Below are positions 25,032 through 33,927 of a DNA stretch of 64,000 nt, piece after piece. Both the position numbers and the translations under genes were made by a program. The DNA comes from RGIG1927 sp045546275. Its GTDB lineage: Bacteria > Bacillota > Clostridia > UMGS1883. Each line of letters begins with the position of its first letter. Position 1 is the first letter of the stretch. The stretch lies in contig JAZQCM010000037.1 in the NCBI GenBank assembly GCA_045546275.1, positions 1 through 64,000 of the forward strand. The letters are read 5' to 3'. The notes beneath the pieces were generated by a model, which saw only the letters and a list, made by a program, of their open reading frames with translations, did not search any database and was not told the DNA's origin.

Positions 25032-26527
25032 AAAAGATTTTTGCACTTTTTCTTGTGCTTATGCTTGCATTAAGCGTAACTGCAAGTGCAAATAACCCCA
25101 TTGTTAAAGAGGACAATCTGGGAAATCGCGTGTATGCAGGTGACCCTGCGGCAATTGTTGTGGGTGACACGGTGTATCTTTTCTGTGGTCACGACACCTC
25201 CACAACAAATTATTACTACATGCCCCAGTGGCTTTGCTATTCATCAAAGGATATGCTTAACTGGAAATACGAGGGCGTGCCCATGAAAGCAAGCGATTTT
25301 TCCTGGGGTAAGGCTTCCGATGCATGGGCAGGCGAGGTTGAATACTACAACGGCAAGTATTACTTTTTCATGTGCAAAAACGGCACAGGTATTTCAGTTG
25401 GTGTGAGCGATAATATTACAGGTCCTTACACTGACCATTTAAACGGTAAAAAGCTTGTAGAACCCGGCTGGACAAGAGGAAAAGTTGGCTGGGACGACAT
25501 TGACCCCACTGTGTGGATTGAAAAGGATGAAGAGGGTGTTGAACACCGCTACATGCTTTGGGGCAACAGCAACTGCTACATTGCCCAGCTTAACGAAGAA
25601 ATGAACAGCCTTATTGATTTAAACGGTGACGGACAGATAAATGGTGGCGACATTACAGAAATTAAATTTGAAAACATGCCTGTTGGCTTTACCGAAGCGC
25701 CCTGGGTTTACAAAAGAGGGGATTTATACTATCTTTTCTTTGCCACAAGCTGGCATGAGGAGCTTTCCTATGCAACAAGTGAAAATATAAATGGACCCTA
25801 CACCTTTGGTGGCAAAATTATGGAGGCAGGTGCATCCAGCAACACAAACCATCCTTCCGTAATTGACTTTAAGGGCAAAACCTACATTTTTTATCACACA
25901 GGTGCAATGGAAAACGGCAGCGGTTATCGCCGAAGCATTTGTGTTGACGAATTAAAATTCAACACCGACGGTACAATTGACCTTTTTTATGAAAGCAGTG
26001 TTGGCTTGGACGGTACAAAGGTTTATATATCACCTGTGAGCGACCCTGACAAAAAGGTTTACCACGGATTTTTCTCAAACACAACAGAACCTACTGCATA
26101 CCCTGCAGGCGCACTTGTTTACTGCGATTATTTTACCGTTAACAAGGCTGACTTTGAGTGGGAAATAATCGAAGGCAGAGGGGATAAAAACCTTGTTTCA
26201 ATTCAGTCGGTAAACAAAATGGGCTATTTTATAACAAACTACAATTCCCACATTAAGCTTTTGCACGATAACGATGCTTTAGAATCTACTGCACAAAGCA
26301 TGACATTTATTGAGCACGAAGGCTTGTGCGGTAAGGGTGTAAGCTTTGAAAGCATGAGCGAAAAGGGAAAATATCTTACTTTTTCCCAAAACCGAATCAT
26401 CCTTACCGATGGCTCAGACAAAGAGGCTTCAAGCTTTGTTGTAACAGAAGTAAACAAAACAAATGCTTTAAAAAAGCGCCTTGAAGCTTTTTTGAGTGAA
26501 CGAGTAGTGAAGGAGGGTGTAAGATGA
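25028..26527 (+). CDS. Secreted GH43 glycosidase with C-terminal CBM42-like domain
   Basis: A 499-residue secreted protein with a Sec signal (about 1-21, ending TASA). The five-bladed GH43 propeller shows the three acids expected: Asp39 (YAGDPAAIV), Asp159 (DIDPTVW) and Glu223 (FTEAPWV). Residues 197-208 form a perfect EF-hand loop, DLNGDGQINGGD, between blades. The C-terminal 150 residues (VSIQSVNKMGYFITNYN, then GKYLTFSQNRIILTDG) resemble the arabinose-binding CBM42/AbfB domain. Likely activity is alpha-L-arabinofuranosidase, arabinanase or beta-xylosidase. It overlaps the peptidase and LamG genes by 4 bp each. Confidence 0.87.
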   Translation: MKKIFALFLVLMLALSVTASANNPIVKEDNLGNRVYAGDPAAIVVGDTVYLFCGHDTSTTNYYYMPQWLCYSSKDMLNWKYEGVPMKASDFSWGKASDAWAGEVEYYNGKYYFFMCKNGTGISVGVSDNITGPYTDHLNGKKLVEPGWTRGKVGWDDIDPTVWIEKDEEGVEHRYMLWGNSNCYIAQLNEEMNSLIDLNGDGQINGGDITEIKFENMPVGFTEAPWVYKRGDLYYLFFATSWHEELSYATSENINGPYTFGGKIMEAGASSNTNHPSVIDFKGKTYIFYHTGAMENGSGYRRSICVDELKFNTDGTIDLFYESSVGLDGTKVYISPVSDPDKKVYHGFFSNTTEPTAYPAGALVYCDYFTVNKADFEWEIIEGRGDKNLVSIQSVNKMGYFITNYNSHIKLLHDNDALESTAQSMTFIEHEGLCGKGVSFESMSEKGKYLTFSQNRIILTDGSDKEASSFVVTEVNKTNALKKRLEAFLSERVVKEGVR

Positions 26528-28257
26528 AAAAGCTGATTTTTGTTTTAACATTTTTGATGTGTGCTTTTTCCTTTTCGGTGTCAGTAGTGGCACAAACTCC
26601 TTTAAACTATACCTTTGATGATACGGAAAGCCTGAATGTGGTTACAAATTCACTTGAAGAAGGTGAGGGCGCAAAGATTGAAACTGGCAATCTTTCCCTT
26701 GACGGCTCCTACGGCTTAAAGTTAGGTGCTGTTAAAAAGGCTTTTACCGTTTCGGCAATGATAAAGGTAAATTCCCAGGGCGGTACCGACACAATCTTTT
26801 TTAAAGACATGGATAATAAGGGCGAAAAGTGGACAGGAGTTATCTCCCGTGGCAAAAAGCCTGCAGTGTGGACTCATGGAGAAAATCACAGGTGGGAAAC
26901 AATTGCCGAAGGAAATGACAATTTAGGCAAGTGGAGCTATGTTACATACGTTGAAGATGGCAGCACAGGCGGTCTTTACGTAAACGGCGAATTTGTGGGA
27001 GAAGGCACAGTTGAAGAAGGCGAGGGCGAATTGTACCTTGGTGCAACCTACTGGTCAGCCGATGCAATAAGTGCTTTGGTTGATTCGGTTACTCTTTACC
27101 AAAGAGCTCTTACTAAGGAAGAAATAATGGCTGAATACGAAAAGCATATTGATTATAAAACTGCAATTACTCTGCCTGAAAAAGTAGTTTTCAACCTTGA
27201 CCTTGTTGAAAAAATTGCATCGAAAAAAGTAGTGTGGGAATCAAGCGATGAAAGCGTTATAAGTGTATCGGGCGAGGTTACAAGACAACAGGAAGATAAA
27301 ACCGTCACCTTGAAAGCATTGATTGATGGTAATGTTATAAGTACTTTTGACATTACTGTTTTAAAAAAGCCTTCTGACGAAAACGAGGAGGTAATTGTTG
27401 ACTACGTTTTTGACGAAAAGGACGGCGAAATTGTTTACGACAAGTCGGGCAACTCAAACCATGGTGCATCATACGGAAGCGTGGCTTTTGACAAAAACGG
27501 AGCGTATTTTGACGGTGCAGATGACTACCTTAAAATGCCCGAGGGAATACTTTATGGCAAAGACGAAATAACAATTGTTACAACCTTCACGCCGCACATT
27601 GCACAGGCACACACCTTCCTTTACGGTTTTGGTAATGGAGCAGAGGATGGCTATATGTTTTTAAATCCTTCAAAGCCCGGCACAAACCAAATTCAGTTTA
27701 CTGCCACCATGAAAGGCTCTGAAGACGAGAAGAACATTAATTCAATCCCCGGCATACGAATTAACGAAGAAGCAACCGTGTGTGTTGTTTTGAAGGGAAC
27801 CTTTGCATCCATGTACATAAACGGTGATTTGGTTATGGATGGCGACATGGGGCTTAAGGCAAGAGATTTAGGCAAAACCAAAGAAAACTATATTGCAAAA
27901 TCCCTTTATGCTGCGGACCCCTATTTTAAGGGCAACATGAAAAATTTCACCGTGTATGGCTACTGCATGAGTGAGGAGGATATACAAAAAGCTTTCGGTA
28001 AGCCTGTGGAGTACTTGGAAAAAGCTCCCTACAGCATTCCAAAAGAAAAATTCAAGGCTGAATATACATCAGGCGAAGTTAAAATTGTAACAGATTTTTC
28101 AATGGAAAATGCTGTGATAGTTGTTGCAGGGTATGATGCATTGGGCAATCTTACGGGTGTTTCTTTAAAAGCATTGATTATTAAAGAGGGAAAAGCCTTT
28201 AATGTAAAGGGCGATTTTGAAAACGCAGTGGAATTTAAAATGTTTTCATTAAATTGA
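26524..28257 (+). CDS. Secreted protein with two LamG domains and an Ig-like domain
   Basis: A 577-residue protein with a signal peptide (about 1-24). Residues about 30-205 form a LamG/concanavalin-like domain (DGSYGLKLG, YVNGEFVGEGTV, VDSVTLYQRALTKEEI), followed by an atrophied bacterial Ig-like domain (about 215-285, VVWESSDESVISVSG), a second LamG (VDYVFDEKDGEIVYDKSGN to NFTVYGYCMSEEDIQ) and a short C-terminal domain. No catalytic domain or anchor is seen. The 4-bp overlap with the GH43 gene suggests it helps bind the same polysaccharide. Confidence 0.82.
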   Translation: MKKLIFVLTFLMCAFSFSVSVVAQTPLNYTFDDTESLNVVTNSLEEGEGAKIETGNLSLDGSYGLKLGAVKKAFTVSAMIKVNSQGGTDTIFFKDMDNKGEKWTGVISRGKKPAVWTHGENHRWETIAEGNDNLGKWSYVTYVEDGSTGGLYVNGEFVGEGTVEEGEGELYLGATYWSADAISALVDSVTLYQRALTKEEIMAEYEKHIDYKTAITLPEKVVFNLDLVEKIASKKVVWESSDESVISVSGEVTRQQEDKTVTLKALIDGNVISTFDITVLKKPSDENEEVIVDYVFDEKDGEIVYDKSGNSNHGASYGSVAFDKNGAYFDGADDYLKMPEGILYGKDEITIVTTFTPHIAQAHTFLYGFGNGAEDGYMFLNPSKPGTNQIQFTATMKGSEDEKNINSIPGIRINEEATVCVVLKGTFASMYINGDLVMDGDMGLKARDLGKTKENYIAKSLYAADPYFKGNMKNFTVYGYCMSEEDIQKAFGKPVEYLEKAPYSIPKEKFKAEYTSGEVKIVTDFSMENAVIVVAGYDALGNLTGVSLKALIIKEGKAFNVKGDFENAVEFKMFSLN

Positions 28258-28265
28258 GGTGCGAT

Positions 28266-28682
28266 ATGATACTTTTAGTTTTTTTAGGAATTGGTATTAT
28301 AATTTTTGCATTGTTCTATCTTGAGGAGTCGGGTTTTTTCCGTATGGGAAGAACAAAAATGTACGAGGCAACTGTTGTGGACGAATCGGAAAAGGACGTT
28401 TATGACAATATTGGCGGTACAAATGTACGCTTTTTCAAGGTTTACGAATTTTTTGACGGCGAAGAAAATGTGGTTGTTGCATCGGAAAGACCGAGAAAAC
28501 ACATCGACAACGATGTTGGACGAAAGTGCGCTTTATATGTGGATGCAAAAAACCGCAAGGCAATGGAAAAAAAGGATGTTATCCGTTACCGCATTTATGC
28601 TGCTCTTTTAACTCTTTTAGGTCTTTCCATAATCCTTTTGGTACTTTACGTTAAAGAAAATGTTCCGGGGGCGGTATGGTAA
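28266..28682 (+). CDS. Small two-helix membrane protein (DUF3592-like layout)
   Basis: A 138-residue protein of unknown function. One hydrophobic helix lies at the N-terminus (ILLVFLGIGIIIFALFYL) and one near the C-terminus (IYAALLTLLGLSIILLVLYV), flanking a soluble beta-rich domain of about 85 residues with the pattern YEATVVD, then FKVYEFFDGEENVVV. This resembles DUF3592 proteins, but the match is by layout. The ATG at 28266 has GAGG six bases before it. The sirtuin gene begins on its stop codon. Confidence 0.6.
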   Translation: MILLVFLGIGIIIFALFYLEESGFFRMGRTKMYEATVVDESEKDVYDNIGGTNVRFFKVYEFFDGEENVVVASERPRKHIDNDVGRKCALYVDAKNRKAMEKKDVIRYRIYAALLTLLGLSIILLVLYVKENVPGAVW

Positions 28683-29395
28683 TGGACGAAATAGCAAAGC
28701 TCAAAAGCATGATTTCCGAATGTGAAAGCGTTGTGTTTTTCGGCGGTGCAGGCGTTTCAACCGAGTCGGGCATACCCGACTTTCGCAGTGTGGACGGACT
28801 TTATAATGAAAAGTATGATTATCCCCCCGAGGAGATTATAAGCCACAGCTTTTACAAAAAGAACCCACAGGAGTTTTTTAAATTTTACAAGGACAGGATG
28901 ATTTTCCCCTCCGCAAAGCCAAACGAGGCTCACAAATACCTTGTAAGGCTTGAAAAGGAAGGAAAGCTCAAGGCTGTGATAACACAAAACATTGACTCAC
29001 TTCACACCATTGCAGGAAGCGAAAAGGTTTTTGAACTTCATGGCTCTGTAATGCGTAACTACTGCGAAAAATGCGGAAAGTTTTATAATCTTCAATATGT
29101 AACCGAGCAGGAAAACGTGCCTCGGTGTCCTTGCGGCGGAATTGTAAAGCCCGATGTGGTCCTTTACGAGGAAATGCTTGACGACAGCGTTGTAACAGGT
29201 GCAGTTAACGCCATACAAAATGCCGACATGCTCATCATAGGCGGAACAAGCCTTGTGGTGTACCCTGCGGCAGGACTTATAAATTACTTTAAGGGCAAAT
29301 ATTTAGTGCTCATAAATAAAAGCATAACAAGTGCGGACAATAAAGCCGATTTGGTTATACATGACTCAATCGGCAAGGTTATGAGTAAGCTGTAA
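28682..29395 (+). CDS. cobB: NAD-dependent protein deacetylase (sirtuin)
   Basis: A 237-residue Sir2-family enzyme that removes acetyl or other acyl groups from lysines with NAD. Visible: GAGVSTESGIPDFRS (22-36), TQNIDSLH (101-108), catalytic His120 in ELHGS, and a zinc site at Cys128, Cys131, Cys149 and Cys151. GTSLVVYPAA is the C-terminal NAD motif. I use the ATG at 28682, overlapping the previous stop by one base (TAATG); ATG at 28676 is an alternative. It is the last gene of the peptidase-GH43 operon and is followed by a terminator. Confidence 0.94.
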   Translation: MDEIAKLKSMISECESVVFFGGAGVSTESGIPDFRSVDGLYNEKYDYPPEEIISHSFYKKNPQEFFKFYKDRMIFPSAKPNEAHKYLVRLEKEGKLKAVITQNIDSLHTIAGSEKVFELHGSVMRNYCEKCGKFYNLQYVTEQENVPRCPCGGIVKPDVVLYEEMLDDSVVTGAVNAIQNADMLIIGGTSLVVYPAAGLINYFKGKYLVLINKSITSADNKADLVIHDSIGKVMSKL

Positions 29396-29419
29396 AAAAG
29401 GACGGAAACGTCCTTTTTT
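29394..29419 (+). terminator. Intrinsic terminator after the sirtuin gene
   Basis: Stem AAAAAAGGACG (29394-29404) and CGTCCTTTTTT (29409-29419) with a GAAA tetraloop; the first bases overlap the sirtuin stop. Confidence 0.88.
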
Positions 29420-29459
29420 GCGTTTTTCTGCAAAGTTGGAACCAATTTTGCAAATTTTA

Positions 29460-29487
29460 TTGACAAATCTTTTTCTGTTGATAGAAT
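29460..29487 (+). promoter_or_regulatory. Promoter of the first LRR protein gene
   Basis: TTGACA (29460-29465), 16-bp spacer, TAGAAT (29482-29487). The in-frame ATG at 29486 lies inside this -10 box, so transcription would begin downstream of it and a later start must be used. Confidence 0.75.
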
Positions 29488-29509
29488 GAAGCCAAAAGGA
29501 GTGGTAGGT

Positions 29510-32056
29510 TTGAAAAAAGTTTTGTCTTTATTAATAAGCGTAGTTTTTATATTGCATATATGCCCTGCTTTTGCAATGGAATATGAAGGTTTTGAATACC
29601 TTGTTGAAAATGACATGGTAATTATCACCGGGGTTGACAGCACGCTGGTTTATGAAATTGAAATACCCGAAAAAATTGATGGGTTGCCTGTTGTGAAAAT
29701 TTCGGAAAGAGCATTCTTAAACAACAGAAGGATTACTGAAATAACAATTCCCGACAGCGTAAAAGAAATTGCGGACCATGCTTTTATGAATTGCTCAAAG
29801 CTTGAAAAGATAACCATGGGAAGCGGCTTGACAGCTATTGGTGAAAACGCATTTTTTGGTTGCAGTAAAATTTCAGAATATGCTGTTGACGAAAGCAACA
29901 CGGTGTTTGCTGCAATTGACGGGGTGCTTTTTAACAAGGATATTACAAAGCTCATAAAGTACCCCGAGGCAAATGAGAACACTGAATACGCAATTCCCAA
30001 CACTGTTAAAATAATAGGTGCTCATGCTTTTTGCAGTAGTGGAAAGCTTGAAAACATAACAATTCCCGAAAGTGTTGAAACTATTGAAAAATTCGCATTT
30101 TCAGAATGTGATAAAATAAGAGAAATTATAATCCCCGACAGTGTTACCGAAATGGGTGAAGGCGCATTTTATCATTGTGATTATTTAAACTACGTGACTC
30201 TTTCGGAAAGCTTAACTGAAATCCCATTAAATGCATTTAACAAAACGGGACTTTTTGAAATAACAATACCACAAAAGGTTACAACTATTGGCAGTGGTGC
30301 TTTTTATGGCTGCAATATTAAAGAGGTTACCGTGCCAAAAACAGTAAAAAATGCAGGCGAGAAGGTTTTTGCCAATTGTGGTGTTTTACAAAAGATTACT
30401 TTTGAAGATGGTTGTGAAAAAATATTTGATGAAATGTTTTCAACCTGCAGAGATTTAACAGAAATTATTATCCCTGAAAGTGTGACCGAAATAGGGTCAA
30501 AAGCCTTTTTCGGCTGTGAAGACTTAACAGTGTTTAATATTCATAAAAACGTAAAAACAATCAAAAGTGCAGCTTTTGGTCAGTGTGATGCACTCTCGGA
30601 AATAAATGTAAATGAAGAAAATGCATTTTTTACATCCGTTGAAAATGTGCTTTATTCAAAGGATAAAACAAGGCTTATCCATTATCCTCTTACAAATGAA
30701 GCTTTAAAATATACAATACCCGATGGGGTAAAGCTTGTTGATGATTATGCATTTTCAAGGTGTGGTGCAAACGAAATAATTCTTCCCGATACAACTGTTG
30801 AAATCGGTGACTGGGCTTTTTCCTATTGCGAATTTGAAAAAATTGAAATTCCAAAAGCTGTTACAAAAATAGGTGCAAATGCATTTCATATGTGCGATAA
30901 CCTTACTGAAATTGCAATACCCGATAATATAGAGGCAGTTGAAGATTATACCTTTTACAGTTGCCAAAGTCTCAAAAAGGTGAAATTGCCCAAAAAATTA
31001 ACAAAAATCGGTTCCTATGCATTTACAGGATGTGGCTTTGCCGAAATTAATGTTCCCGACACAGTTTTGACTATTGGCGAGTATGCCTTTGCGGAAACTA
31101 TGCTGCAAAGCTTTAGCATTCCCGAAAATTCAGCTATGATTGCCGAATACACATTTTCGTTATGCTCTGGATTAACCGAAATTGTAATTCCCGACAATGT
31201 AAAACTCATCGGAGCATATGCTTTTTCAGGCTGTACAAATGTTACAAGGCTCAGTATTGGAAATGGTTTGGAAGAAATCGGTGCTGCAGCATTTGAAGAA
31301 CTTGGAATAACAAGCCTTACCATTCCGGGCAATGTTAAAATTATCGGAAGCGGCGCCTTTAATAATTGCGATGCCATGACCGTTTTAAATCTTGAAAGCG
31401 GCATTGAAAAAATTGAAATGAGAGCCTTTGCAGAGTGTGATTTGTTAAAGATGGTTACAATACCTGAAGGTGTAACCGAGCTGCAATACGGAGTTTTTTC
31501 ACATTGTGGTAAGCTCAATAAAGTTGTAATTGAAGAAGGTGTAACAAGCATTCCGTCAAATGCATTCGCCTCAACGGCCATTAAAACGCTGTATTTGCCC
31601 AATAGTCTTAAAGAAACATCGGGCTACTGCTTTGGCTCAATTAAAAGCATAGAAAATGTTTATTACAACGGCAATCCGGAGGAATGGACAAAAATCGATT
31701 TTCCCGAAAGTGACAGAGAAGCTCTCGCATATGCTACGGTTACGCTTTTAACCAACCACACAAGCACTTCTGATTATACCGTTTCCGATGTTTATGCGTA
31801 TGACAGCTGGACAGGCGAGGTTGACGTGTCGGTTGTGAAAAATACAGATGGCGACAAAACAGCAGTTCTGGTTGTGGCTTTATATTACCAGGGACACATG
31901 ACAGAATGTAAAACCTTTCCTGTTGAAAATGTCGAAAAAAATCAGCTGAGGGTTTACTCTCATCAGTTTGACAAAACAAAAAATGCTACAATTAAGGCAT
32001 TTGTTATTGAGAGCAAAAACAACTTAAAAAGCATCAGTAACATTTTTGTAGTTTGA
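29510..32056 (+). CDS. Secreted BspA-like leucine-rich-repeat (LRR_5) protein
   Basis: About 848 residues, almost wholly BspA/LRR_5 repeats with the recurring pattern IPDSVKEIADHAFMNCSKL, after a Sec signal (VLSLLISVVFILHICPAFA). The C-terminal 100 residues form a non-repeat beta domain (TSDYTVSDVYAYDSWTGEV onward). No LPXTG, SLH or dockerin is seen. I propose the TTG at 29510 as start: AAAAGGAG ends 8 bases before it, and the upstream ATG at 29486 lies within the promoter. Such proteins in other bacteria bind host proteins or glycans; the partner here is unknown. Confidence 0.88.
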   Translation: MKKVLSLLISVVFILHICPAFAMEYEGFEYLVENDMVIITGVDSTLVYEIEIPEKIDGLPVVKISERAFLNNRRITEITIPDSVKEIADHAFMNCSKLEKITMGSGLTAIGENAFFGCSKISEYAVDESNTVFAAIDGVLFNKDITKLIKYPEANENTEYAIPNTVKIIGAHAFCSSGKLENITIPESVETIEKFAFSECDKIREIIIPDSVTEMGEGAFYHCDYLNYVTLSESLTEIPLNAFNKTGLFEITIPQKVTTIGSGAFYGCNIKEVTVPKTVKNAGEKVFANCGVLQKITFEDGCEKIFDEMFSTCRDLTEIIIPESVTEIGSKAFFGCEDLTVFNIHKNVKTIKSAAFGQCDALSEINVNEENAFFTSVENVLYSKDKTRLIHYPLTNEALKYTIPDGVKLVDDYAFSRCGANEIILPDTTVEIGDWAFSYCEFEKIEIPKAVTKIGANAFHMCDNLTEIAIPDNIEAVEDYTFYSCQSLKKVKLPKKLTKIGSYAFTGCGFAEINVPDTVLTIGEYAFAETMLQSFSIPENSAMIAEYTFSLCSGLTEIVIPDNVKLIGAYAFSGCTNVTRLSIGNGLEEIGAAAFEELGITSLTIPGNVKIIGSGAFNNCDAMTVLNLESGIEKIEMRAFAECDLLKMVTIPEGVTELQYGVFSHCGKLNKVVIEEGVTSIPSNAFASTAIKTLYLPNSLKETSGYCFGSIKSIENVYYNGNPEEWTKIDFPESDREALAYATVTLLTNHTSTSDYTVSDVYAYDSWTGEVDVSVVKNTDGDKTAVLVVALYYQGHMTECKTFPVENVEKNQLRVYSHQFDKTKNATIKAFVIESKNNLKSISNIFVV

Positions 32057-32078
32057 CAAAAAGCTCCTTAAATAAGCT

Positions 32079-32120
32079 AAAAATGACAGCTGAAAAAATT
32101 CGGCTGTCATTTTTTGTTTT
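32079..32120 (+). terminator. Intrinsic terminator after the first LRR gene
   Basis: A stem of about 16 bp (32079-32094 with 32099-32114, one G-U pair, AAAA loop) followed by T-rich sequence. Confidence 0.85.
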
Positions 32121-32125
32121 TCGTA

Positions 32126-32154
32126 TTGACATTGTAAATAATGGGTGCTAACAT
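32126..32154 (+). promoter_or_regulatory. Promoter of the ABC exporter operon
   Basis: TTGACA (32126-32131), 17-bp spacer, TAACAT (32149-32154), 18 bp before the ATG at 32173. Confidence 0.75.
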
Positions 32155-32172
32155 ACACATGAGGTGATAGCT

Positions 32173-33927
32173 ATGAAAACACGAAGTTGGCTTTTTAAGT
32201 ACATAAAACCTTTTGTTCCGCAAATGGTTTTTGCATTTATTCTGACCATTACAAACACACTGCTCAGTAACGTAAGACCACTTTTGCAGGGTAGGATAGT
32301 GGATGAGGTTTTTCAGAAAATGGATGTTACAAACCTTGTGAAACTTACTCTTGCAATGCTTTTGGCAGTTTTACTTAAAGATGTTTTCAGAATTATTGAC
32401 CATTTAATACTTGAAGGCACCAGCCAGAAGGTTATTAAAAACATGAGAATAGAGCTTTATGACTCGCTTCAGAAACAGGATTTCAGATTTTTTGATTCCA
32501 ATCGTACAGGCGATATCATGAACCGCCTTACAGGCGATATTGATTCAATCCGTCACTTTGTGGCATGGGTTATGAACGGTATGATTGAAAACCTCTTTTT
32601 GTTCATAACAGCGCTTATTATCTTAGGCTCAATCAATCTTAAGCTCACTTTAACTCTATGCATTCTCACTCCTGTTATAGCCCTTACGGGTATAGGCTTT
32701 TCAAAAAAGGTTGGCCCTGCTTTCCGAAACGCAAGAGCATGCCTTAGTCAGCTCAATACTGTTGCCCAGGAAAACATTTCAGGTAACCGTGTTGTAAAGG
32801 CTATGGTACGTGAAAAGTTTGAGCTTGAAAAGTTCGACAAGGCAAACGGTGAATATAAAAATGCAAATATTCAGTCAAACCGTATTGCACAAAAATACAT
32901 GCCCACTTTAAACTTTCTGGCAAACACCTTAAACGTGCTTGTTCTTGTTGTGGGTGGCTGGATGGTTATAAATGGAGAAACCACCGGTATGACAATAGGT
33001 GACTATGTAACCTTTAACTCCATGAGCTGGGCGCTTAATATGCCCATGCGCTCACTCGGATGGCTTATTAACGACACAAGCAACATGCTGGCGTCTGCCG
33101 AAAAGGTTAAGGAATTTTATCTTTCCGAGCCCGAAATTTTCGGCAACAAAAAGGATACCGAGCGTAACAAACGCCTTGAAGGTAACGTTACCTTCAACAA
33201 TGTTTCCTTCAGCTACAACGAAGCAGGTGCTGCAATTGAAAATGTTTCCTTTGAAGCAAAGAAAGGGCAGACCATTGCAATCATTGGCGAAACAGGCTCA
33301 GGTAAATCCACCATTGCAAACCTTATGTTCCGTTTTTACGATGCAACAGAGGGCGAAGTGCTTCTTGACGGAATTAATGTGCGTGACATGAGCTTAAAGC
33401 ACGTAAGAAAAAGCATGGCAATTGCCATGCAGGATATTTTCCTTTTCTCCGACACCATTGAAGGCAACATTGCCTACGGCAACCCCGATGCCACAATGGA
33501 AGAGGTGAGAGAGGCTGCCATTAAGGCCGATGCGAACCACTTTATTGAAAAAATGCCCGAAGGCTATGAAACAATTGTTGGTGAACGTGGTGTTGGACTT
33601 TCAGGTGGTCAGAAGCAGAGAATTTCACTTGCAAGAGCTCTTCTTAAAAACCCGTCCATTCTTATTCTTGACGACACCACAAGTGCTGTTGACATGGAAA
33701 CTGAAAAGTATATCCAGCAAATGCTCAAGAAGGAAGCGGGCAACAGAACAATGTTTATTATTGCTCACCGTATAAGCTCCGTTAAAAATGCTGACCTTAT
33801 TTTAGTTATGGAAAAGGGCAGGATTATTGAACGTGGTACACATGATGAGCTTATCAGCCTCAATGGTAAGTATAAGGAAGTATACGACACCCAGACAGGC
33901 AACTTTAACGAAAAGGGGGAAGAGTAA
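32173..33927 (+). CDS. ABC exporter half-transporter with Asp in place of catalytic Glu
   Basis: A 584-residue type IV exporter half: six membrane helices (about 15-310) and an ATPase domain. Walker A is GETGSGKST, signature LSGGQKQR, Walker B ILILDDTTSAVD with Asp501 where the catalytic Glu normally stands, and the H-loop in IAHRISS. The start at 32173 follows GAGGTGAT; the frame opens at GTG 32164 but without a better site. The next gene begins on its stop codon, and the two form a heterodimer. The family (BmrC/LmrC, TM287-like) exports drugs, lipids or peptides; the cargo is unknown. Confidence 0.93.
   Translation: MKTRSWLFKYIKPFVPQMVFAFILTITNTLLSNVRPLLQGRIVDEVFQKMDVTNLVKLTLAMLLAVLLKDVFRIIDHLILEGTSQKVIKNMRIELYDSLQKQDFRFFDSNRTGDIMNRLTGDIDSIRHFVAWVMNGMIENLFLFITALIILGSINLKLTLTLCILTPVIALTGIGFSKKVGPAFRNARACLSQLNTVAQENISGNRVVKAMVREKFELEKFDKANGEYKNANIQSNRIAQKYMPTLNFLANTLNVLVLVVGGWMVINGETTGMTIGDYVTFNSMSWALNMPMRSLGWLINDTSNMLASAEKVKEFYLSEPEIFGNKKDTERNKRLEGNVTFNNVSFSYNEAGAAIENVSFEAKKGQTIAIIGETGSGKSTIANLMFRFYDATEGEVLLDGINVRDMSLKHVRKSMAIAMQDIFLFSDTIEGNIAYGNPDATMEEVREAAIKADANHFIEKMPEGYETIVGERGVGLSGGQKQRISLARALLKNPSILILDDTTSAVDMETEKYIQQMLKKEAGNRTMFIIAHRISSVKNADLILVMEKGRIIERGTHDELISLNGKYKEVYDTQTGNFNEKGEE

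Noticed and set aside
29486..29509. ATG start of the LRR gene
   Set aside because: It overlaps the -10 box of the promoter and has no ribosome site.
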